DNA of 64,000 bases from Brassica napus. Lineage: Eukaryota; Streptophyta; Magnoliopsida; Brassicales; Brassicaceae. This document shows positions 12,907-26,068 of this stretch, piece after piece. The DNA lies in contig NW_026015118.1 of NCBI RefSeq assembly GCF_020379485.1, forward strand, positions 1 through 64,000. Direction: 5' to 3'. Positions within the stretch are counted from its first letter, which is position 1. Each line of letters opens with the position of its first letter. Below the pieces are notes generated by a model that saw only the letters and a program-made list of their open reading frames with translations, was not told where the DNA came from and searched no databases. Both the position numbers and the translations under genes were made by a program.

Positions 12907-15900
12907 CTTCTTACAAAGTGATTCATCCTGGTTTGATTGGAACGACGAAGAAGCTGTGCTATTCCCAAACTGGGAAACTGGAATCACCTGATTTGAAAGT
13001 GGGATAACTTCTTCATGCCAACTCCTATGAGATTTATTCAACTTCCTGGTGATTCTCCACCACTTTATGTATCCAAATCAAGCTTCTCACAAAGTGATTC
13101 ATCCTGGTTTGATTGGAACGACGAAGAAGCTGTGCTATTCCCAAACTGGGAAACTGGAATCACCTGATTTGAAAGTGGGATAACTTCTTCATCCAACTCC
13201 TATGAGATTTATTCAACTTCCTGGTGATTCTCCACCACTTTATGTATCCAAATCAAGCTTCTCACAAAGTGATTCATCCTGGTTTGATTGGAACGACGAA
13301 GAAGCTGTGCTATTCCCAAACTGGGAAACTGGAATCACCTGATTTGAAAGTGGGATAACTTCTTCATCCCAACTCCTATGAGATTTATTCAACTTCCTGG
13401 TGATTCTCCACCACTTTATGTATCCAAATCAAGCTTCTTACAAAGTGATTCATCCTGGTTTGATTGGAACGACGAAGAAGCTGTGCTATTCCCAAACTGG
13501 GAAACTGGAATCACCTGATTTGAAAGTGGGATAACTTCTTCATCCCAACTCCTATGAGATTTATTCAACTTCCTGGTGATTCTCCACCACTTTATGTATC
13601 CAAATCAAGCTTCTCACAAAGTGATTCATCCTGGTTTGATTGGAACGACGAAGAAGCTGTGCTATTCCCAAACTGGGAAACTGGAATCACCTGATTTGAA
13701 AGTGGGATAACTTCTTCATCCCAACTCCTATGAGATTTATTCAACTTCCTGGTGATTCTCCACCACTTTATGTATCCAAATCAAGCTTCTTACAAAGTGA
13801 TTCATCCTGGTTTGATTGGAACGACGAAGAAGCTGTGCTATTCCCAAACTGGGAAACTGGAATCACCTGATTTGAAAGTGGGATAACTTCTTCATCCCAA
13901 CTCCTATGAGATTTATTCAACTTCCTGGTGATTCTCCACCACTTTATGTATCCAAATCAAGCTTCTCACAAAGTGATTCATCCTGGTTTGATTGGAACGA
14001 CGAAGAAGCTGTGCTATTCCCAAACTGGGAAACTGGAATCACCTGATTTGAAAGTGGGATAACTTCTTCATCCCAACTCCTATGAGATTTATTCAACTTC
14101 CTGGTGATTCTCCACCACTTTATGTATCCAAATCAAGCTTCTCACAAAGTGATTCATCCTGGTTTGATTGGAACGACGAAGAAGCTGTGCTATTCCCAAA
14201 CTGGGAAACTGGAATCACCTGATTTGAAAGTGGGATAACTTCTTCATCCCAACTCCTATGAGATTTATTCAACTTCCTGGTGATTCTCCACCACTTTATG
14301 TATCCAAATCAAGCTTCTCACAAAGTGATTCATCCTGGTTTGATTGGAACGACGAAGAAGCTGTGCTATTCCCAAACTGGGAAACTGGAATCACCTGATT
14401 TGAAAGTGGGATAACTTCTTCATCCCAACTCCTATGAGATTTATTCAACTTCCTGGTGATTCTCCACCACTTTATGTATCCAAATCAAGCTTCTCACAAA
14501 GTGATTCATCCTGGTTTGATTGGAACGACGAAGAAGCTGTGCTATTCCCAAACTGGGAAACTGGAATCACCTGATTTGAAAGTGGGATAACTTCTTCATC
14601 CCAACTCCTATGAGATTTATTCAACTTCCTGGTGATTCTCCACCACTTTATGTATCCAAATCAAGCTTCTCACAAAGTGATTCATCCTGGTTTGATTGGA
14701 ACGACGAAGAAGCTGTGCTATTCCCAAACTGGGAAACTGGAATCACCTGATTTGAAAGTGGGATAACTTCTTCATCCCAACTCCTATGAGATTTATTCAA
14801 CTTCCTGGTGATTCTCCACCACTTTATGTATCCAAATCAAGCTTCTTACAAAGTGATTCATCCTGGTTTGATTGGAACGACGAAGAAGCTGTGCTATTCC
14901 CAAACTGGGAAACTGGAATCACCTGATTTGAAAGTGGGATAACTTCTTCATGCCAACTCCTATGAGATTTATTCAACTTCCTGGTGATTCTCCACCACTT
15001 TATGTATCCAAATCAAGCTTCTCACAAAGTGATTCATCCTGGTTTGATTGGAACGACGAAGAAGCTGTGCTATTCCCAAACTGGGAAACTGGAATCACCT
15101 GATTTGAAAGTGGGATAACTTCTTCATCCAACTCCTATGAGATTTATTCAACTTCCTGGTGATTCTCCACCACTTTATGTATCCAAATCAAGCTTCTCAC
15201 AAAGTGATTCATCCTGGTTTGATTGGAACGACGAAGAAGCTGTGCTATTCCCAAACTGGGAAACTGGAATCACCTGATTTGAAAGTGGGATAACTTCTTC
15301 ATCCCAACTCCTATGAGATTTATTCAACTTCCTGGTGATTCTCCACCACTTTATGTATCCAAATCAAGCTTCTTACAAAGTGATTCATCCTGGTTTGATT
15401 GGAACGACGAAGAAGCTGTGCTATTCCCAAACTGGGAAACTGGAATCACCTGATTTGAAAGTGGGATAACTTCTTCATCCCAACTCCTATGAGATTTATT
15501 CAACTTCCTGGTGATTCTCCACCACTTTATGTATCCAAATCAAGCTTCTCACAAAGTGATTCATCCTGGTTTGATTGGAACGACGAAGAAGCTGTGCTAT
15601 TCCCAAACTGGGAAACTGGAATCACCTGATTTGAAAGTGGGATAACTTCTTCATCCCAACTCCTATGAGATTTATTCAACTTCCTGGTGATTCTCCACCA
15701 CTTTATGTATCCAAATCAAGCTTCTTACAAAGTGATTCATCCTGGTTTGATTGGAACGACGAAGAAGCTGTGCTATTCCCAAACTGGGAAACTGGAATCA
15801 CCTGATTTGAAAGTGGGATAACTTCTTCATCCCAACTCCTATGAGATTTATTCAACTTCCTGGTGATTCTCCACCACTTTATGTATCCAAATCAAGCTTC

Positions 15901-16776
15901 TCACAAAGTGATTCATCCTGGTTTGATTGGAACGACGAAGAAGCTGTGCTATTCCCAAACTGGGAAACTGGAATCACCTGATTTGAAAGTGGGATAACTT
16001 CTTCATCCCAACTCCTATGAGATTTATTCAACTTCCTGGTGATTCTCCACCACTTTATGTATCCAAATCAAGCTTCTCACAAAGTGATTCATCCTGGTTT
16101 GATTGGAACGACGAAGAAGCTGTGCTATTCCCAAACTGGGAAACTGGAATCACCTGATTTGAAAGTGGGATAACTTCTTCATCCCAACTCCTATGAGATT
16201 TATTCAACTTCCTGGTGATTCTCCACCACTTTATGTATCCAAATCAAGCTTCTCACAAAGTGATTCATCCTGGTTTGATTGGAACGACGAAGAAGCTGTG
16301 CTATTCCCAAACTGGGAAACTGGAATCACCTGATTTGAAAGTGGGATAACTTCTTCATCCAACTCCTATGAGATTTATTCAACTTCCTGGTGATTCTCCA
16401 CCACTTTATGTATCCAAATCAAGCTTCTCACAAAGTGATTCATCCTGGTTTGATTGGAACGACGAAGAAGCTGTGCTATTCCCAAACTGGGAAACTGGAA
16501 TCACCTGATTTGAAAGTGGGATAACTTCTTCATCCCAACTCCTATGAGATTTATTCAACTTCCTGGTGATTCTCCACCACTTTATGTATCCAAATCAAGC
16601 TTCTCACAAAGTGATTCATCCTGGTTTGATTGGAACGACGAAGAAGCTGTGCTATTCCCAAACTGGGAAACTGGAATCACCTGATTTGAAAGTGGGATAA
16701 CTTCTTCATCCCAACTCCTATGAGATTTATTCAACTTCCTGGTGATTCTCCACCACTTTATGTATCCAAATCAAGC
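12907..16776 (+). repeat. Duplicated 11-monomer block within the satellite (two copies, 1,935 bp)
   Basis: Five markers recur at the same relative positions. CTTCTTAC at 12,907 and 14,842, CATGCC at 13,014 and 14,949, the 1-bp deletion at 13,190 and 15,125, CTTCTTAC at 13,434 and 15,369, and again at 13,786 and 15,721. Every offset is 1,935 bp (11 monomers minus 1 bp). The end of the second copy is an estimate. Parts of the same pattern appear at 8,087-8,683 and 18,885-19,765. Confidence 0.75.
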
Positions 16777-19700
16777 TTCTCACAAAGTGATTCATCCTGG
16801 TTTGATTGGAACGACGAAGAAGCTGTGCTATTCCCAAACTGGGAAACTGGAATCACCTGATTTGAAAGTGGGATAACTTCTTCATCCCAACTCCTATGAG
16901 ATTTATTCAACTTCCTGGTGATTCTCCACCACTTTATGTATCCAAATCAAGCTTCTCACAAAGTGATTCATCCTGGTTTGATTGGAACGACGAAGAAGCT
17001 GTGCTATTCCCAAACTGGGAAACTGGAATCACCTGATTTGAAAGTGGGATAACTTCTTCATCCCAACTCCTATGAGATTTATTCAACTTCCTGGTGATTC
17101 TCCACCACTTTATGTATCCAAATCAAGCTTCTCACAAAGTGATTCATCCTGGTTTGATTGGAACGACGAAGAAGCTGTGCTATTCCCAAACTGGGAAACT
17201 GGAATCACCTGATTTGAAAGTGGGATAACTTCTTCATCCCAACTCCTATGAGATTTATTCAACTTCCTGGTGATTCTCCACCACTTTATGTATCCAAATC
17301 AAGCTTCTCACAAAGTGATTCATCCTGGTTTGATTGGAACGACGAAGAAGCTGTGCTATTCCCAAACTGGGAAACTGGAATCACCTGATTTGAAAGTGGG
17401 ATAACTTCTTCATCCAACTCCTATGAGATTTATTCAACTTCCTGGTGATTCTCCACCACTTTATGTATCCAAATCAAGCTTCTCACAAAGTGATTCATCC
17501 TGGTTTGATTGGAACGACGAAGAAGCTGTGCTATTCCCAAACTGGGAAACTGGAATCACCTGATTTGAAAGTGGGATAACTTCTTCATCCCAACTCCTAT
17601 GAGATTTATTCAACTTCCTGGTGATTCTCCACCACTTTATGTATCCAAATCAAGCTTCTCACAAAGATTCATCCTGGTTTGATTGGAACGACGAAGAAGC
17701 TGTGCTATTCCCAAACTGGGAAACTGGAATCACCTGATTTGAAAGTGGGATAACTTCTTCATCCCAACTCCTATGAGATTTATTCAACTTCCTGGTGATT
17801 CTCCACCACTTTATGTATCCAAATCAAGCTTCTTACAAAGTGATTCATCCTGGTTTGATTGGAACGACGAAGAAGCTGTGCTATTCCCAAACTGGGAAAC
17901 TGGAATCACCTGATTTGAAAGTGGGATAACTTCTTCATGCCAACTCCTATGAGATTTATTCAACTTCCTGGTGATTCTCCACCACTTTATGTATCCAAAT
18001 CAAGCTTCTCACAAAGTGATTCATCCTGGTTTGATTGGAACGACGAAGAAGCTGTGCTATTCCCAAACTGGGAAACTGGAATCACCTGATTTGAAAGTGG
18101 GATAACTTCTTCATCCCAACTCCTATGAGATTTATTCAACTTCCTGGTGATTCTCCACCACTTTATGTATCCAAATCAAGCTTCTCACAAAGTGATTCAT
18201 CCTGGTTTGATTGGAACGACGAAGAAGCTGTGCTATTCCCAAACTGGGAAACTGGAATCACCTGATTTGAAAGTGGGATAACTTCTTCATCCCAACTCCT
18301 ATGAGATTTATTCAACTTCCTGGTGATTCTCCACCACTTTATGTATCCAAATCAAGCTTCTCACAAAGTGATTCATCCTGGTTTGATTGGAACGACGAAG
18401 AAGCTGTGCTATTCCCAAACTGGGAAACTGGAATCACCTGATTTGAAAGTGGGATAACTTCTTCATCCCAACTCCTATGAGATTTATTCAACTTCCTGGT
18501 GATTCTCCACCACTTTATGTATCCAAATCAAGCTTCTCACAAAGTGATTCATCCTGGTTTGATTGGAACGACGAAGAAGCTGTGCTATTCCCAAACTGGG
18601 AAACTGGAATCACCTGATTTGAAAGTGGGATAACTTCTTCATCCCAACTCCTATGAGATTTATTCAACTTCCTGGTGATTCTCCACCACTTTATGTATCC
18701 AAATCAAGCTTCTCACAAAGTGATTCATCCTGGTTTGATTGGAACGACGAAGAAGCTGTGCTATTCCCAAACTGGGAAACTGGAATCACCTGATTTGAAA
18801 GTGGGATAACTTCTTCATCCCAACTCCTATGAGATTTATTCAACTTCCTGGTGATTCTCCACCACTTTATGTATCCAAATCAAGCTTCTTACAAAGTGAT
18901 TCATCCTGGTTTGATTGGAACGACGAAGAAGCTGTGCTATTCCCAAACTGGGAAACTGGAATCACCTGATTTGAAAGTGGGATAACTTCTTCATGCCAAC
19001 TCCTATGAGATTTATTCAACTTCCTGGTGATTCTCCACCACTTTATGTATCCAAATCAAGCTTCTCACAAAGTGATTCATCCTGGTTTGATTGGAACGAC
19101 GAAGAAGCTGTGCTATTCCCAAACTGGGAAACTGGAATCACCTGATTTGAAAGTGGGATAACTTCTTCATCCCAACTCCTATGAGATTTATTCAACTTCC
19201 TGGTGATTCTCCACCACTTTATGTATCCAAATCAAGCTTCTCACAAAGTGATTCATCCTGGTTTGATTGGAACGACGAAGAAGCTGTGCTATTCCCAAAC
19301 TGGGAAACTGGAATCACCTGATTTGAAAGTGGGATAACTTCTTCATCCCAACTCCTATGAGATTTATTCAACTTCCTGGTGATTCTCCACCACTTTATGT
19401 ATCCAAATCAAGCTTCTTACAAAGTGATTCATCCTGGTTTGATTGGAACGACGAAGAAGCTGTGCTATTCCCAAACTGGGAAACTGGAATCACCTGATTT
19501 GAAAGTGGGATAACTTCTTCATCCCAACTCCTATGAGATTTATTCAACTTCCTGGTGATTCTCCACCACTTTATGTATCCAAATCAAGCTTCTCACAAAG
19601 TGATTCATCCTGGTTTGATTGGAACGACGAAGAAGCTGTGCTATTCCCAAACTGGGAAACTGGAATCACCTGATTTGAAAGTGGGATAACTTCTTCATCC

Positions 19701-21439
19701 CAACTCCTATGAGATTTATTCAACTTCCTGGTGATTCTCCACCACTTTATGTATCCAAATCAAGCTTCTTACAAAGTGATTCATCCTGGTTTGATTGGAA
19801 CGACGAAGAAGCTGTGCTATTCCCAAACTGGGAAACTGGAATCACCTGATTTGAAAGTGGGATAACTTCTTCATCCCAACTCCTATGAGATTTATTCAAC
19901 TTCCTGGTGATTCTCCACCACTTTATGTATCCAAATCAAGCTTCTCACAAAGTGATTCATCCTGGTTTGATTGGAACGACGAAGAAGCTGTGCTATTCCC
20001 AAACTGGGAAACTGGAATCACCTGATTTGAAAGTGGGATAACTTCTTCATCCCAACTCCTATGAGATTTATTCAACTTCCTGGTGATTCTCCACCACTTT
20101 ATGTATCCAAATCAAGCTTCTCACAAAGTGATTCATCCTGGTTTGATTGGAACGACGAAGAAGCTGTGCTATTCCCAAACTGGGAAACTGGAATCACCTG
20201 ATTTGAAAGTGGGATAACTTCTTCATCCCAACTCCTATGAGATTTATTCAACTTCCTGGTGATTCTCCACCACTTTATGTATCCAAATCAAGCTTCTCAC
20301 AAAGTGATTCATCCTGGTTTGATTGGAACGACGAAGAAGCTGTGCTATTCCCAAACTGGGAAACTGGAATCACCTGATTTGAAAGTGGGATAACTTCTTC
20401 ATCCAACTCCTATGAGATTTATTCAACTTCCTGGTGATTCTCCACCACTTTATGTATCCAAATCAAGCTTCTCACAAAGTGATTCATCCTGGTTTGAATG
20501 GAACGACGAAGAAGCTGTCCTATTCCCAAACTGGGAAACTGGAATCACCTGATTTGAAAGTGGGATAACTTCTTCATCCCAACTCCTATGAGATTTATTC
20601 AACTTCCTGGTGATTCTCCACCACTTTATGTATCCAAATCAAGCTTCTCACAAAGTGATTCATCCTGGTTTGATTGGAACGACGAAGAAGCTGTGCTATT
20701 CCCAAACTGGGAAACTGGAATCACCTGATTTGAAAGTGGGATAACTTCTTCATCCCAACTCCTATGAGATTTATTCAACTTCCTGGTGATTCTCCACCAC
20801 TTTATGTATCCAAATCAAGCTTCTCACAAAGTGATTCATCCTGGTTTGATTGGAACGACGAAGAAGCTGTGCTATTCCCAAACTGGGAAACTGGAATCAC
20901 CTGATTTGAAAGTGGGATAACTTCTTCATCCCAACTCCTATGAGATTTATTCAACTTCCTGGTGATTCTCCACCACTTTATGTATCCAAATCAAGCTTCT
21001 CACAAAGTGATTCATCCTGGTTTGATTGGAACGACGAAGAAGCTGTGCTATTCCCAAACTGGGAAACTGGAATCACCTGATTTGAAAGTGGGATAACTTC
21101 TTCATCCCAACTCCTATGAGATTTATTCAACTTCCTGGTGATTCTCCACCACTTTATGTATCCAAATCAAGCTTCTCACAAAGTGATTCATCCTGGTTTG
21201 ATTGGAACGACGAAGAAGCTGTGCTATTCCCAAACTGGGAAACTGGAATCACCTGATTTGAAAGTGGGATAACTTCTTCATCCCAACTCCTATGAGATTT
21301 ATTCAACTTCCTGGTGATTCTCCACCACTTTATGTATCCAAATCAAGCTTCTCACAAAGTGATTCATCCTGGTTTGATTGGAACGACGAAGAAGCTGTGC
21401 TATTCCCAAACTGGGAAACTGGAATCACCTGATTTGAAA

Positions 21440-24400
21440 GTGGGATAACTTCTTCTAGTCAACTCCTATGAGATTTATTCAACTTCCTGGTGATTCTCCA
21501 CCACTTTATGTATCCAAATCAAGCTTCTCACAAAGAGATTCATCCTGGTTTGATTGGAACGACGAAGAAGCTGTGCTATTCCCAAACTGGGAAACTGGAA
21601 TCACCTGATTTGAAAGTGGGATAACTTCTTCATCCCAACTCCTATGAGATTTATTCAACTTCCTGGTGATTCTCCACCACTTTATGTATCCAAATCAAGC
21701 TTCTCACAAAGAGATTCATCCTGGTTTGATTGGAACGACGAAGAAGCTGTGCTATTCCCAAACTGGGAAACTGGAATCACCTGATTTGAAAGTGGGATAA
21801 CTTCTTCATCCCAACTCCTATGAGATTTATTCAACTTCCTGGTGATTCTCCACCACTTTATGTATCCAAATCAAGCTTCTTACAAAGTGATTCATCCTGG
21901 TTTGATTGGAACGACGAAGAAGCTGTGCTATTCCCAAACTGGGAAACTGGAATCACCTGATTTGAAAGTGGGATAACTTCTTCTTGCCAACTCCTATGAG
22001 ATTTATTCAACTTCCTGGTGATTCTCCACCACTTTATGTATCCAAATCAAGCTTCTCACAAAGTGATTCATCCTGGTTTGATTGGAACGACGAAGAAGCT
22101 GTGCTATTCCCAAACTGGGAAACTGGAATCACCTGATTTGAAAGTGGGATAACTTCTTCATCCCAACTCCTATGAGATTTATTCAACTTCCTGGTGATTC
22201 TCCACCACTTTATGTATCCAAATCAAGCTTCTCACAAAGTGATTCATCCTGGTTTGATTGGAACGACGAAGAAGCTGTGCTATTCCCAAACTGGGAAACT
22301 GGAATCACCTGATTTGAAAGTGGGATAACTTCTTCATCCCAACTCCTATGAGATTTATTCAACTTCCTGGTGATTCTCCACCACTTTATGTATCCAAATC
22401 AAGCTTCTCACAAAGTGATTCATCCTGGTTTGATTGGAACGACGAAGAAGCTGTCCTATTCCCAAACTGGGAAACTGGAATCACCTGATTTGAAAGTGGG
22501 ATAACTTCTTCATCCCAACTCCTATGAGATTTATTCAACTTCCTGGTGATTCTCCACCACTTTATGTATCCAAATCAAGCTTCTCACAAAGTGATTCATC
22601 CTGGTTCGATTGGAACGACGAAGAAGCTGTGCTATTCCCAAACTGGGAAACTGGAATCACCTGATTTGAAAGTGGGATAACTTCTTCATCCCAACTCCTA
22701 TGAGATTTATTCAACTTCCTGGTGATTCTCCACCACTTTATGTATCCAAATCAAGCTTCTCACAAAGTGATTCATCCTGGTTTGATTGGAACGACGAAGA
22801 AGCTGTGCTATTCCCAAACTGGGAAACTGGAATCACCTGATTTGAAAGTGGGATAACTTCTTCTTGCCAACTCCTATGAGATTTATTCAACTTCCTGGTG
22901 ATTCTCCACCACTTTATGTATCCAAATCAAGCTTCTCACAAAGAGATTCATCCTGGTTTGATTGGAACGACGAAGAAGCTGTGCTATTCCCAAACTGGGA
23001 AACTGGAATCACCTGATTTGAAAGTGGGATAACTTCTTCATCCCAACTCCTATGAGATTTATTCAACTTCCTGGTGATTCTCCACCACTTTATGTATCCA
23101 AATCAAGCTTCTCACAAAGTGATTCATCCTGGTTTGATTGGAACGACGAAGAAGCTGTGCTATTCCCAAACTGGGAAACTGGAATCACCTGATTTGAAAG
23201 TGGGATAACTTCTTCTAGCCAACTCCTATGAGATTTATTCAACTTCCTGGTGATTCTCCACCACTTTATGTATCCAAATCAAGCTTCTCACAAAGAGATT
23301 CATCCTGGTTTGATTGGAACGACGAAGAAGCTGTCCTATTCCCAAACTGGGAAACTGGAATCACCTGATTTGAAAGTGGGATAACTTCTTCATCCCAACT
23401 CCTATGAGATTTATTCAACTTCCTGGTGATTCTCCACCACTTTATGTATCCAAATCAAGCTTCTCACAAAGATATTCATCCTGGTTTGATTGGAACGACG
23501 AAGAAGCTGTGCTATTCCCAAACTGGGAAACTGGAATCACCTGATTTGAAAGTGGGATAACTTCTTCATCCCAACTCCTATGAGATTTATTCAACTTCCT
23601 GGTGATTCTCCACCACTTTATGTATCCAAATCAAGCTTCTCACAAAGTGATTCATCCTGGTTTGATTGGAACGACGAAGAAGCTGTGCTATTCCCAAACT
23701 GGGAAACTGGAATCACCTGATTTGAAAGTGGGATAACTTCTTCATCCCAACTCCTATGAGATTTATTCAACTTCCTGGTGATTCTCCACCACTTTATGTA
23801 TCCAAATCAAGCTTCTCACAAAGTGATTCATCCTGGTTTGATTGGAACGACGAAGAAGCTGTGCTATTCCCAAACTGGGAAACTGGAATCACCTGATTTG
23901 AAAGTGGGATAACTTCTTCTAGCCAACTCCTATGAGATTTATTCAACTTCCTGGTGATTCTCCACCACTTTATGTATCCAAATCAAGCTTCTCACAAAGA
24001 GATTCATCCTGGTTTGATTGGAACGACGAAGAAGCTGTCCTATTCCCAAACTGGGAAACTGGAATCACCTGATTTGAAAGTGGGATAACTTCTTCATCCC
24101 AACTCCTATGAGATTTATTCAACTTCCTGGTGATTCTCCACCACTTTATGTATCCAAATCAAGCTTCTCACAAAGTGATTCATCCTGGTTTGATTGGAAC
24201 GACGAAGAAGCTGTGCTATTCCCAAACTGGGAAACTGGAATCACCTGATTTGAAAGTGGGATAACTTCTTCTAGCCAACTCCTATGAGATTTATTCAAAT
24301 TCCTGGTGATTCTCCACCACTTTATGTATCCAAATCAAGCTTCTCACAAAGTGATTCATCCTGGTTTGATTGGAACGACGAAGAAGCTGTCCTATTCCCA

Positions 24401-24685
24401 AACTGGGAAACTGGAAGCACCTGATTTGAAAGTGGGATAACTTCTTCATCCCGACTCCTATGAGATTTATTCAACTTCCTGGTGATTCTCACCACTTTAT
24501 GTATCCAAATAAAGCTTCTTACAAAGTGATTCATCTTGGTTTGATTGGAACGACGAAGAAGCTGTGTTATTCCCAAACTGGGAAACTGGAAGCACTTGAT
24601 TTGAAAGTGGGATAACTTCTTCATCCCAACTCCTATGAGATTTATTCAACTTCCTGGTGATTCTCAAACTGGGAAACTGGAAGCA
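21440..24685 (+). repeat. Diverged right edge of the satellite array
   Basis: New variants accumulate here: TCTAGTCAAC or TCTAGCCAAC, TTCTTGCC, AAAGAGATTC and CTGTCCTAT. From about 24,285 single monomers carry several changes each. The same variants occur in the satellite at 56,882-57,880, which supports the two being flanks of one array split by the Cop1-b nest. Confidence 0.8.
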
Positions 24686-24716
24686 CTTAATCACTCTTTA
24701 ATCACCAAATCTAATA
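24686..24716 (+). repeat. 31-bp Cop2 LTR end in inverted position
   Basis: This is the last 31 bp of a Cop2 LTR read on the + strand, ending in AAATCTAATA. It is a perfect inverted copy of 25,428-25,458, the edge of the Cop2-a LTR. CTTGG, the target duplication of Cop2-a (complement CCAAG at 36,725-36,729), follows directly at 24,717. Confidence 0.85.
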
Positions 24717-25218
24717 CTTGGTACAGAAAGCTTAGTACAACTCTCAATGGGAGAGGGTTCAGGAAGTCTGAACTAGATCATACACTCTTCACACTGGTTG
24801 GACCATCAGGGATCATAGTGATTTTGGTGTATGTGGATGATTTGATTATCACAGGGAGTGATAAGGCTGGGATTAAAGCCACCAAAGAGTTTCTCAAGTC
24901 TGTGTTTGATATTAAAGACTTGGGAGAGATGAAGTATTTTTTGGGGATTGAGATATGCAGATCTAAGGAGGGTTTGTTTATGTCTCAAAGGAAGTATACT
25001 ATGGATATGCTGAAGGAGACTGATGTGCTTGGAGGGAAGATAGCTAAGACACCTCTTGAGGAAGGGTATAAGGTCTTGCGTGAGGGGGAGGTTGAAGAGA
25101 ACCAGTTGTTTGAGGATGCTAAGCTGTATAGGAGGATGGTGGGTAAGCTGATCTACTTGACTATCACCAGACCTGATATATGCTTTGCTGTGAATCAAGT
25201 GAGCCAACATATGCAGGC
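24717..25218 (+). pseudogene. Cop1-b pol 3' fragment (RT), inverted
   Basis: This Cop1 reverse-transcriptase fragment starts at the codons for WYRK, exactly where Cop2-a split Cop1-b. It runs through YVDD (about 24,830) and LTITRPDICFAVNQ, stopping at the codons around HMQA. It continues the fragment at 36,725-38,318 but lies on the opposite strand, so this patch was inverted after Cop2-a inserted. The rest of RNase H and the 3' LTR of this copy are missing, replaced by satellite. The run of T at about 24,946 has six bases, while Cop1-a has five, so this copy keeps the frame that Cop1-a lost. No functional product is expected. Confidence 0.88.
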
Positions 25219-25427
25219 TTCCAGTTTCCCAGTTTGGATAAATCTCATAGGAGTTGGGATGAAGAAGTTATCCCACTTTCAAATCAAGTGCTTCCAGTTT
25301 CCCAGTTTGAGAATAACACAGCTTCTTCGTCGTTCCAATCAAACCAAGATGAATCACTTTGTAAGAAGCTTGATTTGGATACATAAAGTGGTGGAGAATC
25401 ACCAGGAAGTTGAATAAATCTCATAGG
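25219..25427 (-). repeat. CentBr-like satellite, inverted orientation
   Basis: About 1.2 monomers in the reverse orientation to all other satellite in the window. A partial piece with the order TTCCAGTTTCCCAG is followed by a nearly full monomer ending CTCATAGG at the Cop2-a LTR. A short internal deletion lies at about 25,235, where CAGTTTGG joins ATAAATCTC. It belongs to the inverted patch. Confidence 0.88.
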
Positions 25428-25919
25428 TATTAGATTTGGTGATTAAAGAGTGATTAAGCCTAATCTGAGAATTAAAGAGATTGGAGATTAAGAACAAGAG
25501 AGAGACTTAAGAGAGAGAGACTCAAAACTCCATTAATTAATACTGATGAGGGTTTACAAGTATATAAAGAGAGAGCAACAAGTAATTTCGAAATGTATAA
25601 GCATGTGTAGTCAAAGGACAGGCTGGAACTCCTTTTGAATCACTTGGCTGTGCTTTCTCACATGCTTGCACTAGTAGAAAAGCATCCTCTCCTTTCCAGC
25701 ATCATACAGGCTGTCAAACTGCTCCCTTATCCTTCCTTATCCTCTTTGGTCGAGTTTACTCTCTTCTCTTCACTAAGTTACCTTCTCATCTCATCAGATA
25801 ACTTCCCAAGTAGTTACTGTGGTTAAACTAAAGTTACCACAGTAAAACTCCAAAGTTACTGTCTGCTCCAACTCTCTTCCCCTCTCAATATATCAACTCT
25901 TTATTCTCTCATCTCAACA
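25428..25919 (-). repeat. Cop2-a 3' LTR
   Basis: A 492-bp LTR, read on the - strand as TGTTGAGATG...AAATCTAATA. It is identical by eye to 36,233-36,724. Its outer edge joins inverted satellite instead of the expected CCAAG/CTTGG duplication, because of the adjacent inversion. Confidence 0.92.
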
Positions 25920-25934
25920 CTCCCCCTCAAGCTT
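25920..25934 (-). other. Polypurine tract, Cop2-a
   Basis: AAGCTTGAGGGGGAG on the - strand abuts the 3' LTR. Confidence 0.87.
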
Positions 25935-26068
25935 GACCATGTGGAACAAGTCAAGCTTGGAAGGACCATGAGATCTCCCTCATTAAAACCTCATTAAAGA
26001 AAACCCATTGGGACAAAACCTTAATGAGGAAAAAGAGTAGAGATCACATGATCAGGAGAGTGTATAGA

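Larger units (their letters stand above)
5555..24685 (+). repeat. CentBr-like centromeric satellite array, 176-bp monomer, about 109 copies
   Basis: A head-to-tail array with an exact 176-bp period, measured from successive CGAAGAAGCTG starts at 5,555, 5,731, 5,907 and 6,083. Each monomer has one HindIII site (AAGCTT). Monomers are nearly identical, so homogenisation is recent. Recurrent variants act as markers: CATGCC for CATCCC, CTTCTTAC for CTTCTCAC, and a 175-bp form with CATCCAACT. From memory the monomer is the Brassica CentBr family (HindIII satellite, 176 bp), which would place the window in a functional centromere or its edge. CENH3 loading cannot be seen from sequence. Scattered open frames in the array are chance products. 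Confidence 0.95.

Noticed and set aside
5555..24685. CRISPR-like array
   Set aside because: Repeats are contiguous 176-bp units with no unique spacers, in a plant genome context.
24322..24694. Open frames of 65-100 codons in the satellite
   Set aside because: They are translations of the 176-bp repeat, differ only by monomer variants and have no domain or start context.
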